NCBI GenBank assembly: GCA_027295365.1
Contig: JAPULD010000047.1
Span: forward strand, 1-13,234
DNA from: Planctomycetota bacterium
GTDB taxonomy: Bacteria; Planctomycetota; Phycisphaerae; Phycisphaerales; SM1A02
Length of the DNA: 13,234 nucleotides
Direction of reading: 5' to 3'
The position numbers and the translations under genes were made by a program. The notes beneath the pieces were generated by a model. It was given only the letters and a program-made list of their open reading frames with translations. It did not search any database and was not told where the DNA came from. Position 1 is the first letter of the stretch. Each line of letters opens with the position of its first letter. Shown in pieces: positions 1 through 7,006 of this stretch.

Positions 1-2328
1 AAGGATCCCGCAAGGCTGAGCACGATCGACCGGACGGTGCGGGGCGACGTCGAGACGATCACGATGAAGGCGCTCGAGAAGGACCGCGATCGTCGCTACC
101 GATCGGCCGAAGCCTTTGCGGACGATGTGCGGCACTATCTCCGGAACGAGCCGATCCAGGCGAGGCCTCCCAGCCTGTCGTATCAATTCAGCAAGTTCGC
201 GAGACGGAACCGCGCCGTGGTCATCGGCATCGCGATGGTGTTCCTCGTGCTCGTCGGTGGGATCGTCGCGACGAGCTTCGCACTCTCGCGTGCCCTCGCC
301 GCGGAGGAGTCGGCGGTGACGGCGCAGGAGAAAGAGTCTCAAGCGAGGCAGCGTGCGGAGGAAGCCGAGGCGGCGGAAGCTCGCCAGCGCACGCTGGCCC
401 AGGAGGAACGGGACGTTGCGGAGTACGATGCGTACGTCGCCAACATCGCCGCCGCCGAAGCGGCCCTGATGCAGAACAATATCGTCACCGCCCGAAGCCG
501 TCTGGCCCGGGCCTCGGAATCGCTGCGAAACTGGGAATGGTGGTTCCTGTGGAATAGCTGCGATACGAGCGAAACAACCCTGCACGGGCACGAGGAATGG
601 GCCTCGAAGGTTGCGTTCTCACCCGACGGGACGCGAATCGCCTCGGGGTCAGGCGACACCACGATCAAGCTGTGGGACGCAACGAGCGGTAAGGAGCTTG
701 CCACCTTGCGAGGTCACCAGGATGAAATCACGAGTGTTGCGTTCTCACCCGACGGGATGCGTCTGGTTTCGGGGTCAATGGACCAGACGATCAAGCTGTG
801 GGACGTCGCAAGCGGCAAGGAGCTCGAAACCCTGCGCGGACACGAAAGCAGGGTCGGCAGCGTTGCCTTTTCACCCGACGGGACGCGTCTGGTTTCGGGG
901 TCACATGACGACTCGATTAAACTGTGGGATGTGGCGAGCGGCGAGTCGCTCTCAACTCTGAGCGGGCACAAGGCTGCCGTCATGAGCGTTCGTTTCTCAC
1001 CCGACGGGACCCTCGTGGCCTCGGGGTCGTGGGACTCGACGATCAAGCTGTGGGACGTCTCGAGCGGCGAGGAACTCGCAACTCTGCTCGGGCACAGGGG
1101 TGCGGTTTTCAGTGTCGCCTTCTCACCCGACGGGACGCATCTGGTTTCGGGATCACGGGGCGGCTCGATCAAGTTGTGGGATGTGGCCAGTGGCGAGCAA
1201 CTCGCAACCCTGCTCGGGCATCAGGGCTCGGCCCTGGACGTTGCGTTCTCACCCGACGGCACGCGAATCGTCTCGGCGGGGGGAGACCAGACGGTCAAGC
1301 TGTGGGACGCGACGAGCGGCGAGGAACTCGCCACCCTGCTCGGGCACGAGAGTATGGTCTTCAGTGTCGCCTTCTCACCAGACGGGACGCATCTGGCCTC
1401 GGGGTCGCAACAATTTGGGATCAAGCTGTGGAATGTGGTCAGGAGCAAGGAAGTCGTCACCCTGCGCCATCACGAGGGCACGGCCCTGAGCCTTGGCTTC
1501 TCGCCCGATGGAACGCGAATCGCTTCGGGATCAGGAGACGATTCGATCAGGCTGTGGGACGTGGCGAGCGGCGAGGAGCTCGTGACCCTTCGGGGACACG
1601 AAGGCCCGGTCTATAGCGTTGCCTTTTCACCCGACGGGGCGTATCTGGCCTCGGGTTCAAACGACAGAACGATCAAGCGATGGGACGTGACGAGCGGGGA
1701 GGAGCTCGCATCCCTGCGGGGGCACGAAAACGGGGTCACCGGCATCGCGTTCTCGCCCGACGGGACGCATCTGGTCTCGGGGTCAGCCGACAGGACGATC
1801 AAGGTGTGGGACTTGAACACTGGCGAGGAAGTCACAACCCTGCGCGGACACGAAGGCGTCGTCAGATGCGTGGCCATCTCACCCGACGGAACGCGAATCG
1901 CCTCGGGGGCGGACGACCGGACGGTTAAACTGTGGGATGCCGCGAGCGGAGAGGAACTCGCCACCTTGCAAGGGCACACGAGCGTGCTTTATGGCCTTGC
2001 CTTCTCACCCGACGGGATGCAGTTGGCCTCGAGTTCAGCCGACCGGACGATCAGGCTGTGGGACGCGACGAGCGGCGAGGAACTCATGACCCTGCGGGGG
2101 CACAAGGGCCAGGTCTATGGCGTTGCATATTCACCCGACGGAACGCGAATCGCCTCGGCATCGTCCAGCGGGACGGTCAAGCTGTGGGACGCCACGACTG
2201 GCGAGGAGCTTGCCACCCTGCGCGGGCACGAGGCCCGGGTCAACAGGGTTGCGTTCTCACCCGACGGAATGCGAATCGCCTCGGCGTCGATGAAAACGAT
2301 CAAGCTGTGGAACGGCTCGCCCCGGTGA
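1..2328 (+). CDS. Membrane Ser/Thr protein kinase C-terminal part fused to 14 WD40 repeats (5' truncated)
   Basis: The reading frame is open to the window edge, so the kinase catalytic lobe lies upstream. The first codons encode the end of a PknB-type kinase domain (KALEKDRDRRY, then a DDVRHYL helix). A proline-rich linker and one membrane helix follow at about nt 214-282, then a charged Ala/Glu-rich coiled coil at about nt 298-430 and an RNWEW motif common before such propellers. From nt 577 there are 14 WD40 repeats with the core GH...V..VAFSPDG...SGS.D.TIKLWD. Thirteen are exactly 42 codons and the last is slightly short; 14 blades fit two seven-bladed propellers. Known planctomycete proteins of this build are membrane kinases with an external or periplasmic sensor/scaffold. 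The ligand is unknown. The GTG at 37 is only the first in-frame start-like codon, not the true start. The gene ends opposite the convergent arrestin-like gene. Confidence 0.9.
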   Translation, partial: KDPARLSTIDRTVRGDVETITMKALEKDRDRRYRSAEAFADDVRHYLRNEPIQARPPSLSYQFSKFARRNRAVVIGIAMVFLVLVGGIVATSFALSRALAAEESAVTAQEKESQARQRAEEAEAAEARQRTLAQEERDVAEYDAYVANIAAAEAALMQNNIVTARSRLARASESLRNWEWWFLWNSCDTSETTLHGHEEWASKVAFSPDGTRIASGSGDTTIKLWDATSGKELATLRGHQDEITSVAFSPDGMRLVSGSMDQTIKLWDVASGKELETLRGHESRVGSVAFSPDGTRLVSGSHDDSIKLWDVASGESLSTLSGHKAAVMSVRFSPDGTLVASGSWDSTIKLWDVSSGEELATLLGHRGAVFSVAFSPDGTHLVSGSRGGSIKLWDVASGEQLATLLGHQGSALDVAFSPDGTRIVSAGGDQTVKLWDATSGEELATLLGHESMVFSVAFSPDGTHLASGSQQFGIKLWNVVRSKEVVTLRHHEGTALSLGFSPDGTRIASGSGDDSIRLWDVASGEELVTLRGHEGPVYSVAFSPDGAYLASGSNDRTIKRWDVTSGEELASLRGHENGVTGIAFSPDGTHLVSGSADRTIKVWDLNTGEEVTTLRGHEGVVRCVAISPDGTRIASGADDRTVKLWDAASGEELATLQGHTSVLYGLAFSPDGMQLASSSADRTIRLWDATSGEELMTLRGHKGQVYGVAYSPDGTRIASASSSGTVKLWDATTGEELATLRGHEARVNRVAFSPDGMRIASASMKTIKLWNGSPR

Positions 2329-2330
2329 TG

Positions 2331-2370
2331 ACGCTCGCCATGTGAAGAGCCAACCTCTTCACTCGAGCGT
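2331..2370. terminator. Bidirectional terminator-like hairpin between convergent genes
   Basis: A perfect 8-bp stem, GTGAAGAG at 2342-2349 with CTCTTCAC at 2355-2362, closes a 5-nt loop. It is extended by a second stem, ACGCTCG at 2331-2337 with CGAGCGT at 2364-2370, across a small internal loop. It begins just after the WD40 gene stop (2326-2328) and overlaps the last codons of the minus-strand arrestin-like gene, the usual place for a shared terminator. There is no clear T-tract on either side, so factor-independent termination is uncertain. Confidence 0.6.
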
Positions 2371-3357
2371 GATCGGCACTCGAATCTTCGGGTCTTTCGC
2401 CCAGGGAACGTCCAGCGTAATCTCCACGAACCAGTCGATCGAAAACTTCGTGCCCTTGGAAGTGGGTGGGCCTTCGACTTCAGACGGCAGCGAGAAATCG
2501 GTCGACCACGACGGGGCGATGAGCCGCGGAGCGTGGATCGCCACCGGCTCGCCCTTGAAGTAATGCGTGTCCTTGTGACTCTGGGCTTCGCTGTGTTCGT
2601 GCCCGATCAGCCTGACCTTCACCCCCTTCACTTCCAATGACTTTTGCGTCTCCACGCGGAAACTCCCTTCGATCGTGTCCCCTTGCCTCGCCAAGTCGCG
2701 CTGAAGGCTGAGTTCCATTCGAACATCGGGCATCAGGAGCGAACTCCAGAATCCACGCCCCTCGTCATCGGGGTAACACACCTTGACCGGCTGTACATCG
2801 ACCTTCTCCCGAGGAAGTGGCAACACGATAAAAGACTGGCTGGCCTTCATATCACGCCCCAACGCAATATCAACCCGCACCGACAACTCATAGAACACGC
2901 GCGTGTTCTTCCCCTGATGCGTGAGCATGGCATCAGGTGGAATCACAACCTCAACCTCATACTGATACTCGCCCGGCGTCATCCGCTGATGACGCCCACC
3001 GCCCAGCAGCGTGGCAGCCGCATCGAACATGTTGCCGATGCATCCGCGAGGTTCATGCCCCGCGAGAATCCAATCCTGTTTCACGATGTCGATGGTCTCG
3101 ACGGCAGTATGCGTCTGCGTGGTCACCTGCCCCTTGGCCCCGACGGTGGTGGTCGTATACGTCGCCTTGGTTTCCTGAGCCCCATGAAAGCACGCGGAGA
3201 TGCAACGCACTCGACGTGGCGTATCCAGTTGCAACACGATCGGCACCCGCATCGGCTCGCCCCGTACTAGCTCCTCCGGAAACGAACCCGCCCCCGGATG
3301 TGGAAGATTGATCACGAGTTCAGCGGATTCCATGTTTGCCATTGCTGTATCCGACAT
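2359..3357 (-). CDS. Arrestin-fold protein
   Basis: This 332-residue protein is all-beta in character and has no signal peptide or membrane helix. The N-terminal half carries features of the arrestin N domain: LVRGEPMRVPIVLQLDTPR, then a TPGEYQYEVEVVIPPDAMLT stretch followed by VFYELSVRVDIALG, matching the pattern in which a 'G.Y.f.f...lP' strand precedes a 'v.Y.l.v' strand. The second half (RDLARQGDTIEGSFRVETQ, VKGVKVRLIGHEH) repeats the fold as an arrestin C domain. Bacterial relatives include Spo0M-like proteins, but the partner here is unknown. The frame stays open 58 codons further upstream, yet that part reads like untranslated leader. ATG at 3357 is chosen with a weak GGGAA upstream; ATG at 3342 or 3333 remains possible because 3357 lies inside a leader repeat that is non-coding elsewhere. 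The gene stands alone on its strand and converges on the WD40 gene. Confidence 0.75.
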   Translation of the reverse strand: MSDTAMANMESAELVINLPHPGAGSFPEELVRGEPMRVPIVLQLDTPRRVRCISACFHGAQETKATYTTTTVGAKGQVTTQTHTAVETIDIVKQDWILAGHEPRGCIGNMFDAAATLLGGGRHQRMTPGEYQYEVEVVIPPDAMLTHQGKNTRVFYELSVRVDIALGRDMKASQSFIVLPLPREKVDVQPVKVCYPDDEGRGFWSSLLMPDVRMELSLQRDLARQGDTIEGSFRVETQKSLEVKGVKVRLIGHEHSEAQSHKDTHYFKGEPVAIHAPRLIAPSWSTDFSLPSEVEGPPTSKGTKFSIDWFVEITLDVPWAKDPKIRVPITLE

Positions 3358-3414
3358 TTCCCATTTGATCTTTGCGTTGCTCGACCGGAGTGCTTTTCGA
3401 GCACCAGTGTAACG
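3354..3414 (-). promoter_or_regulatory. Leader/promoter element, copy 1 (upstream of the arrestin-like gene)
   Basis: On the minus strand the segment opens with GTTACACTGGT, continues with a stem GCTCGA...TCGAGC and ends with ATGGGAAATGT at the presumed start codon. The same two 11-bp ends, in the same order and at similar spacing, occur upstream of the HEAT-repeat lipoprotein gene (5752-5821). The TACACT within the first block could be a -10 box, but no convincing -35 box was found, so the promoter role is an inference from position. Confidence 0.4.
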
Positions 3415-3485
3415 GCCCTTGGAAACCCACTTAGCGATCGCTCGCTTCCGACCGGAATTGAAGGGGTCGGGGTCATGGGGTGACG

Positions 3486-3512
3486 GGCCGCGTAGGTCCT
3501 CAAGAGGCGGCC
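3486..3512 (-). terminator. Possible terminator hairpin downstream of the 3538-4008 gene
   Basis: GGCCGC at 3486-3491 pairs with GCGGCC at 3507-3512 around a 15-nt loop. It lies about 25 nt past the stop of the minus-strand gene. It is GC-rich but lacks a T-tract. The rest of 3415-3537 shows no gene; it holds a 10-bp palindrome, AGCGATCGCT, at 3433-3442. Confidence 0.35.
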
Positions 3513-3537
3513 TGGAGACCCTGACGTACACTTGTGA

Positions 3538-4008
3538 TTAGCGTGTGTGCCGCTCTGGCCGATCTATTGAAGAGGCGTCAAACCATTCTCCCAATGCAGA
3601 GGCCGCCTGCGAGAATGTCAATCGCTCCGCATCTTTCTCAATGTCGTTCGGCACCCATTCCGGAAACGGAATCGTTTCCAATTTGTGATGTCCGAATGAA
3701 CTGTGGATCTCCTTAATGGCTCCCAAGTCTTCCTTCTCAAAGCAGTCCTGGAGTCGGAAGATCGAATCCCACAGGCGACGATGCACGTAAGTCACCTTTC
3801 CGTTCACGAGACGACAGACGAGGATTTCCTCCGAAGAACGTATGGCACGAGTCAGCATAAATATCTCATCCCCCCTTGGATGCCCCCAGTAGCTTCCTTT
3901 TATAGCTTCGCCCGCAACCGTGTCGGCCAAGTTTGGAACGGATCCCTTTGCCGATTCAAGGATGATCCCGTGTTGGGCGACGAACTCAATAGCGTCTTGT
4001 GGAGTCAT
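3538..4008 (-). CDS. Conserved protein of unknown function
   Basis: The product is a soluble 156-residue protein. No named domain can be assigned with certainty, but the sequence resembles a widespread bacterial family of uncharacterised proteins. The recognisable blocks are HGIILESAKGSVPNLADTVA, then GSYWGHPRGDEIF, then VCRLVNGKVTYVHRRLW, and near the end ETIPFPEWVPNDI. The arrangement of basic and aromatic residues (WGHP, YVHRRLW) suggests nucleic-acid or small-molecule handling, which is only a guess. ATG at 4008 is chosen because the family-like sequence starts right there (MTPQDAIEFV) and the open frame further upstream looks like intergenic sequence. No good Shine-Dalgarno site precedes it. 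The gene follows the minus-strand lipoprotein gene by about 170 nt and may be transcribed with it. Confidence 0.7.
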   Translation of the reverse strand: MTPQDAIEFVAQHGIILESAKGSVPNLADTVAGEAIKGSYWGHPRGDEIFMLTRAIRSSEEILVCRLVNGKVTYVHRRLWDSIFRLQDCFEKEDLGAIKEIHSSFGHHKLETIPFPEWVPNDIEKDAERLTFSQAASALGEWFDASSIDRPERHTR

Positions 4009-4051
4009 CAGCAATTGACCCGTTGATCCGTGACAACCACGGTGGCGACTA

Positions 4052-4079
4052 TGATGCAGGCCAGAGACCACCCCCGACC
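4052..4079. repeat. Interspersed 28-bp intergenic repeat, copy A
   Basis: This segment matches 4885-4912 at 25 of 28 positions in the same orientation. The shared core reads TGATGC.GGCC.GAGACCA.CCCCGACC on the plus strand. It lies in the gap between two minus-strand genes, about 40 nt upstream of the start at 4008. The function is unknown; it may belong to a dispersed genomic repeat family. Confidence 0.55.
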
Positions 4080-4180
4080 CGTCCTTCATCTTCCTTGCGG
4101 ATCGAGGAACCGCAATCGGCATGCGACACAATTCACGAACCTTTCCCGTTGTCTCCGCCCTCGACCGATCGTGGCAGTTG

Positions 4181-4750
4181 TTATCTGGACTGCAGTTCTC
4201 GATCAATCTCTTCGAGTACCTTTTGAAACCGCTCTTCGATCGCCTTCAATCGAGTGTCCTCCTTCATCCGTGAGAACTCCTCTCGCGCCTCCGGCCACAT
4301 CGGGTGTTCTTTATTTCTGCCTTTCAACTCACTGATTCGATCTTGCAATTGCGCGTATACCGATGAGTCGCTGAAGAGAGCTTGCTCGTCCTGCTCGGTC
4401 CAGTCCCAGTTGAGCCATTCCATGTGACCGTCGGTCATGTTGATTCGTTCCGGATCATGGCTCCAGAAATGCTCATAGCGCATATCACGACGATGAATAT
4501 ACGCGATCTGCAAGTCGCGGTTTATTTCCACGAGCTCTCTGATTCGCGGGGCTTCGGAAAGAAGAAGCTTACAGAACTGTTCCTGGAACTGTACCTGCGC
4601 CTCGCTCACCTTCTGCCTCAGTGGGTCCGAGATGTGGATCTTCGCAGGCGGGGAAACCTCTTCTTGGCTTGGGCGACCGCTGCCGGAATTGAAGCACCCA
4701 ACCACGACCAGGAAAAAGAGCACGATCCAAATCAGTGTCAGCTTCCACAT
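4181..4750 (-). CDS. Small lipoprotein with charged helical body, unknown function
   Basis: This 189-residue protein starts with a short, very hydrophobic signal sequence ending in VVVGC, so Cys19 is the likely lipidated residue and the protein should be membrane-anchored outside the cytoplasm. The rest is rich in Glu, Arg, Gln and Trp and is predicted to be mostly helical, with possible coiled coil in the last third (REEFSRMKEDTRLKAIEERF). No family was recognised. The start at 4750 is well supported by GGGAGG on the minus strand, 7 nt before the ATG. A small inverted repeat, TCCGT/ACGGA at 4788-4802, lies in its 5' leader. It sits between two other minus-strand genes, one of them also a lipoprotein, with gaps of about 170 nt on each side, so separate transcription is as likely as an operon. 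Confidence 0.75.
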   Translation of the reverse strand: MWKLTLIWIVLFFLVVVGCFNSGSGRPSQEEVSPPAKIHISDPLRQKVSEAQVQFQEQFCKLLLSEAPRIRELVEINRDLQIAYIHRRDMRYEHFWSHDPERINMTDGHMEWLNWDWTEQDEQALFSDSSVYAQLQDRISELKGRNKEHPMWPEAREEFSRMKEDTRLKAIEERFQKVLEEIDRELQSR

Positions 4751-4884
4751 GTCTGTTCCTCCCAGAGAGCAATAGGTTGTATGACATTCCGTTGTGGACG
4801 GATCGTGACCATCCTATACGGAATTCCGCGGAGCGGGGGGACATCGCCAGGCTCAACGCAAAGGGCAAACAACGCGTAGGCCAG

Positions 4885-4912
4885 TGATGCGGGCCGGAGA
4901 CCATCCCCGACC
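4885..4912. repeat. Interspersed 28-bp intergenic repeat, copy B
   Basis: This is the second copy of the repeat at 4052-4079, with 25 of 28 bases the same and in the same orientation. It lies 12 nt beyond the stop codon of the HEAT-repeat lipoprotein gene. Both copies sit in gaps between minus-strand genes, on the 3' side of a lipoprotein gene. The neighbouring gap also holds a 10-bp palindrome, CGGAATTCCG, at 4819-4828. Confidence 0.55.
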
Positions 4913-4924
4913 ATATTTCCTTCT

Positions 4925-5710
4925 TCAGCGAAACTCCGGGTCGTCTTTGTGCGACTCCCACCAGGCGCGCATGATCGACACGAGCCCGGGAGGGGGCCAT
5001 TGCCCATCATGACCGAGCCGGTAGAGCGCCGTGGACGCGGCCAGACGGACCACCTCACGCTCGTGGGAAAGGTATTGAGCGACCAGCGGGGCAATGGTGG
5101 TGGTCTCGAGATGGCCGATGGCCAGGATCGCGCTTCGTCGAACCTGATCGTTCTCATCCTCGATGCGGCCGATGATCTCGGGGGCATAGTCCACGCCGCC
5201 CACACTCACCAGGGCATGCATGGCCCATTGCCGCGTCTCCGGGCGATGGTGGCCCAGAAGCGGAACCAGATCCGGCGCGACCGCCCGAACCCGCAAGGTG
5301 ACGAGCGCGTTGGAGGCCGCCCATCGTACGTGGCCATGTGGATGCTCCAGGAACCTCACCAGGATTCCAGAGCACTCCTCTTCATGGCCGCCGGCCTGCT
5401 TGGCCACCTGCATTACCGTGTTCGCGAGCGCGTTGCGTTGAGCCTCGGCCTCGATTTCTGAGGCCGACATGAAGAGATCCAAATCCTCGGGCGTCTGGGG
5501 CGGGATAGCAGGTTCAGGTTCCCACGGAATGGCGAAGAGATCTTCGAAGGCCATTCGCAACTCAGGGTTGCCCTTCGACACTTCCATGGCCTGCCTCTGG
5601 AGTTGCCCAAGATCGTCGGACGCAAGTCGGGTCGGAGGCGTGGAAGATTTCAAGGCTGAAGCGCACCCGGAGAGCACCAGGCACAGAGCACTTAGGACGA
5701 TCGTTCTCAT
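4925..5710 (-). CDS. HEAT-repeat lipoprotein
   Basis: The 261-residue product has a lipoprotein signal peptide with lipobox LSGC (Cys16), so it is probably exported and anchored. A Ser/Pro/Glu-rich linker runs to about residue 105. Four HEAT-like helical pairs follow at about residues 116-140, 144-174, 177-201 and 206-232, with typical motifs HGHVRWAASNALVTL, DQVRRSAILAIGHL and EVVRLAASTALYRLG. HEAT arrays of this kind form curved protein-binding scaffolds; no catalytic residues are apparent and the partner is unknown. ATG at 5710 is preceded by a weak GAGG and by a hairpin (CTCCTG 5727-5732 with CAGGAG 5742-5747) that could affect initiation. Its upstream leader shares sequence blocks with the leader of the arrestin-like gene, hinting at common regulation. 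Confidence 0.85.
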   Translation of the reverse strand: MRTIVLSALCLVLSGCASALKSSTPPTRLASDDLGQLQRQAMEVSKGNPELRMAFEDLFAIPWEPEPAIPPQTPEDLDLFMSASEIEAEAQRNALANTVMQVAKQAGGHEEECSGILVRFLEHPHGHVRWAASNALVTLRVRAVAPDLVPLLGHHRPETRQWAMHALVSVGGVDYAPEIIGRIEDENDQVRRSAILAIGHLETTTIAPLVAQYLSHEREVVRLAASTALYRLGHDGQWPPPGLVSIMRAWWESHKDDPEFR

Positions 5711-5751
5711 GGGTCTACCCTCGCGGCTCCTGGGTTGAAGGCAGGAGGCTT

Positions 5752-5821
5752 ACATTTCCCATACGACCTTCGCCCGGCACCGCCGGATTCACAACCGAGC
5801 GTCTCGGGGACCAGTGTAACG
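5752..5821 (-). promoter_or_regulatory. Leader/promoter element, copy 2 (upstream of the HEAT lipoprotein gene)
   Basis: Read on the minus strand, the segment begins with CGTTACACTGGT, followed by a CCGAG/CTCGG stem, and ends with ATGGGAAATGT. Both end blocks recur at 3354-3414. Here the ATG in the last block is followed at once by TAA, so it is not a start codon. A TTTGACC lies about 14 nt before TACACT, too close for a normal -35/-10 pair. The whole gap 5711-5979 holds no gene; besides this element it carries only the presumed ferredoxin promoter. Confidence 0.4.
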
Positions 5822-5924
5822 CCTCGCCCTCTGGTCAAAGCCCGAACATCCTGCCTGCGACAGGGAGCGGGAGCCAATCACCAAGCCCTGCCCCCTTGGA
5901 CACGGATTTATCGAATCAGCTCCG

Positions 5925-5952
5925 TTATGTTTCCCCCGCCGTGCCGTAAATA
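5925..5952 (+). promoter_or_regulatory. Possible sigma-70-like promoter for fdxA
   Basis: TTATGT at 5925-5930 and TAAATA at 5947-5952 are spaced by 16 nt and end 27 nt before the start codon, within a locally AT-richer stretch. Both boxes are weak matches and planctomycete promoters are poorly defined, so this is a positional guess. Confidence 0.25.
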
Positions 5953-5979
5953 GAATACCTTAGCCCTCGGAGATGATCC

Positions 5980-6318
5980 ATGACGTACATCGTTGCCGAG
6001 CCCTGCATCAAGTGCAAATACACCGATTGCGTCGCCGTGTGCCCGGTCGATGCATTTCGCGAGGGCGCCAACTGTCTCGTCATCGACCCGGAGACCTGCA
6101 TCGACTGCGACTTGTGCGTACCCGAGTGTCCAGTCCAAGCGATATTCTCGGAGGACGATCTGCCCGAGAAGTGGACTGAGTATCTCGAAATCAACGCTCG
6201 TTTGGCAATCGATTGGCCGGAGATCGCGAAGCAGAAGGATCCGTTGCCCGAGGCGGACGAGTTCAAGGATGTCCAAGCCAAGCGCGATATGCTCGATGAG
6301 AGCGCTGGAGGCAATTGA
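5980..6318 (+). CDS. fdxA: Seven-iron ferredoxin [3Fe-4S][4Fe-4S]
   Basis: The 112-residue product is a full-length FdxA-type ferredoxin, a soluble low-potential electron carrier. The cysteines match the Azotobacter FdI pattern: Cys9, Cys17 and Cys50 for the [3Fe-4S] cluster, and Cys21, Cys40, Cys43 and Cys46 for the [4Fe-4S] cluster, within CIKCKYTDC...CP and CIDCDLC...CP. The C-terminal tail with KDPLPEAD is typical of the family. The extra free cysteine that follows the first CPVD in Azotobacter is alanine here, while an extra Cys32 is present. ATG at 5980 has GGAG 7 nt upstream. A VOC-family gene begins about 35 nt after the stop and is probably co-transcribed. The redox partner cannot be told from this window. 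Confidence 0.95.
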   Translation: MTYIVAEPCIKCKYTDCVAVCPVDAFREGANCLVIDPETCIDCDLCVPECPVQAIFSEDDLPEKWTEYLEINARLAIDWPEIAKQKDPLPEADEFKDVQAKRDMLDESAGGN

Positions 6319-6353
6319 GCAATGGGCGTTGGAAGCCTGAAGGCGTGGCGAGC

Positions 6354-6809
6354 ATGACTGGATCTGGCAATCGGCCCCGGGATAACCACGATGCCGATGC
6401 GCCGTCAGCCCGAGCCGGTGCAGTCGTCGAGTCAATCAGCGCGGTGACCCTCATCACGACCGACATGGCGAGGGCGGTGAGCTTCTATGAGGCGTTGGGC
6501 TTTGCCCGAAAGTTCGGCGGACCGCAAGAGCCCTTCACGAGCTTCTCTGTGGGCGACAATTACCTCAACCTTGCGACGACGACAAACGCGACGCCTTCTT
6601 CATTGTGGGGCCGCATCATTTTTTACGTATCCGATGTCGATGCGTTCCACGACCGAGCCACCGAGGCCGGGTTCTCATCGCAGTTTCCGCCCCGTGATGC
6701 CGAATGGGGGGAGCGGTACTTCCACATCAGTGACCCCGATGGTCACGAGTTGAGCTTCGCGCGTCCGCTGTCGGATTCGTGCAAGGAAGGAATAACGGAG
6801 GGGGAATAG
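6354..6809 (+). CDS. VOC superfamily (glyoxalase/bleomycin-resistance fold) protein
   Basis: The protein is 151 residues from the chosen ATG. After a disordered polar N-terminus of about 25 residues comes a two-module VOC fold: SAVTLITTDMARAVSFYEAL opens module one, GDNYLNLA is its beta strand, IIFYVSDVDAFHDRATEAGF opens module two, and RYFHISDPDGHELSFARPL closes it. Glu132 in GHELSF sits where VOC enzymes bind their metal, but the usual metal-binding His in the first strand is replaced (VTLIT), so catalysis is doubtful and a binding role is possible. Substrate unknown. The frame is open back to a TTG that overlaps the fdxA stop; GTG at 6345 is another option. The gene follows fdxA closely and is probably in the same transcript. 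Confidence 0.8.
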   Translation: MTGSGNRPRDNHDADAPSARAGAVVESISAVTLITTDMARAVSFYEALGFARKFGGPQEPFTSFSVGDNYLNLATTTNATPSSLWGRIIFYVSDVDAFHDRATEAGFSSQFPPRDAEWGERYFHISDPDGHELSFARPLSDSCKEGITEGE

Positions 6810-6877
6810 TGGGTGGAGAACGGGGCAAATGAGTTTCTTGACCGCATTGGTGCCCAGAAAGCAAATTCGCAAGGCTC

Positions 6878-6927
6878 AATACCGCCGCACCTTCACCCCC
6901 GGATGCAAAAAGCAGGTACCGCAAGGC
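6878..6927 (-). pseudogene. Decayed remnant of a terminase large subunit 3' end
   Basis: Two blocks match the last part of the intact terminase gene at 9199-10674, in the same order and strand. CAGGTACCGCAAGGC (plus strand) at 6913-6927 is identical to 9250-9264. The bases 6878-6899 match 9201-9222 at 18 of 22 positions, covering the last codons, which would read GVKVRRY-stop against GVKVRKY-stop. The space between the blocks is about 13 nt shorter and breaks the frame, so it cannot encode protein. A 10-bp direct repeat, CGCAAGGCTC, brackets the remnant at 6868-6877 and 6920-6929. It lies just upstream of the restriction endonuclease gene. Confidence 0.7.
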
Positions 6928-7006
6928 TCTGTAACGATTTGATCCACAGAGGTAATTGAACAGATACCATGCTGTCAGCAACCTTTCGTGCTTTCGGAGA
7001 CTCCAC

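Noticed and set aside
339..1979. Several long minus-strand open frames opposite the WD40 array (for example 714-1172 and 1611-1979)
   Set aside because: They repeat with the 126-bp period and are produced by the codon pattern of the WD40 units; their products are Ser/Pro-rich with no domain.
577..2325. A 126-bp periodic repeat array that could be taken for a CRISPR or satellite array
   Set aside because: The period matches 42 codons, one frame is open throughout, and each unit encodes a WD40 blade.
3358..3531. A 58-codon N-terminal extension of the arrestin-like protein
   Set aside because: The stretch contains the shared leader element and reads as non-coding; no arrestin-like sequence is present before residue 59.
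4382..4879. A 165-codon plus-strand open frame
   Set aside because: It lies antisense to the lipoprotein gene, which has a strong ribosome site and a lipobox; the plus frame has neither.
5908..6435. Minus-strand open frames across fdxA
   Set aside because: The plus strand encodes an unmistakable ferredoxin with all cluster cysteines; the minus frames are antisense shadows.
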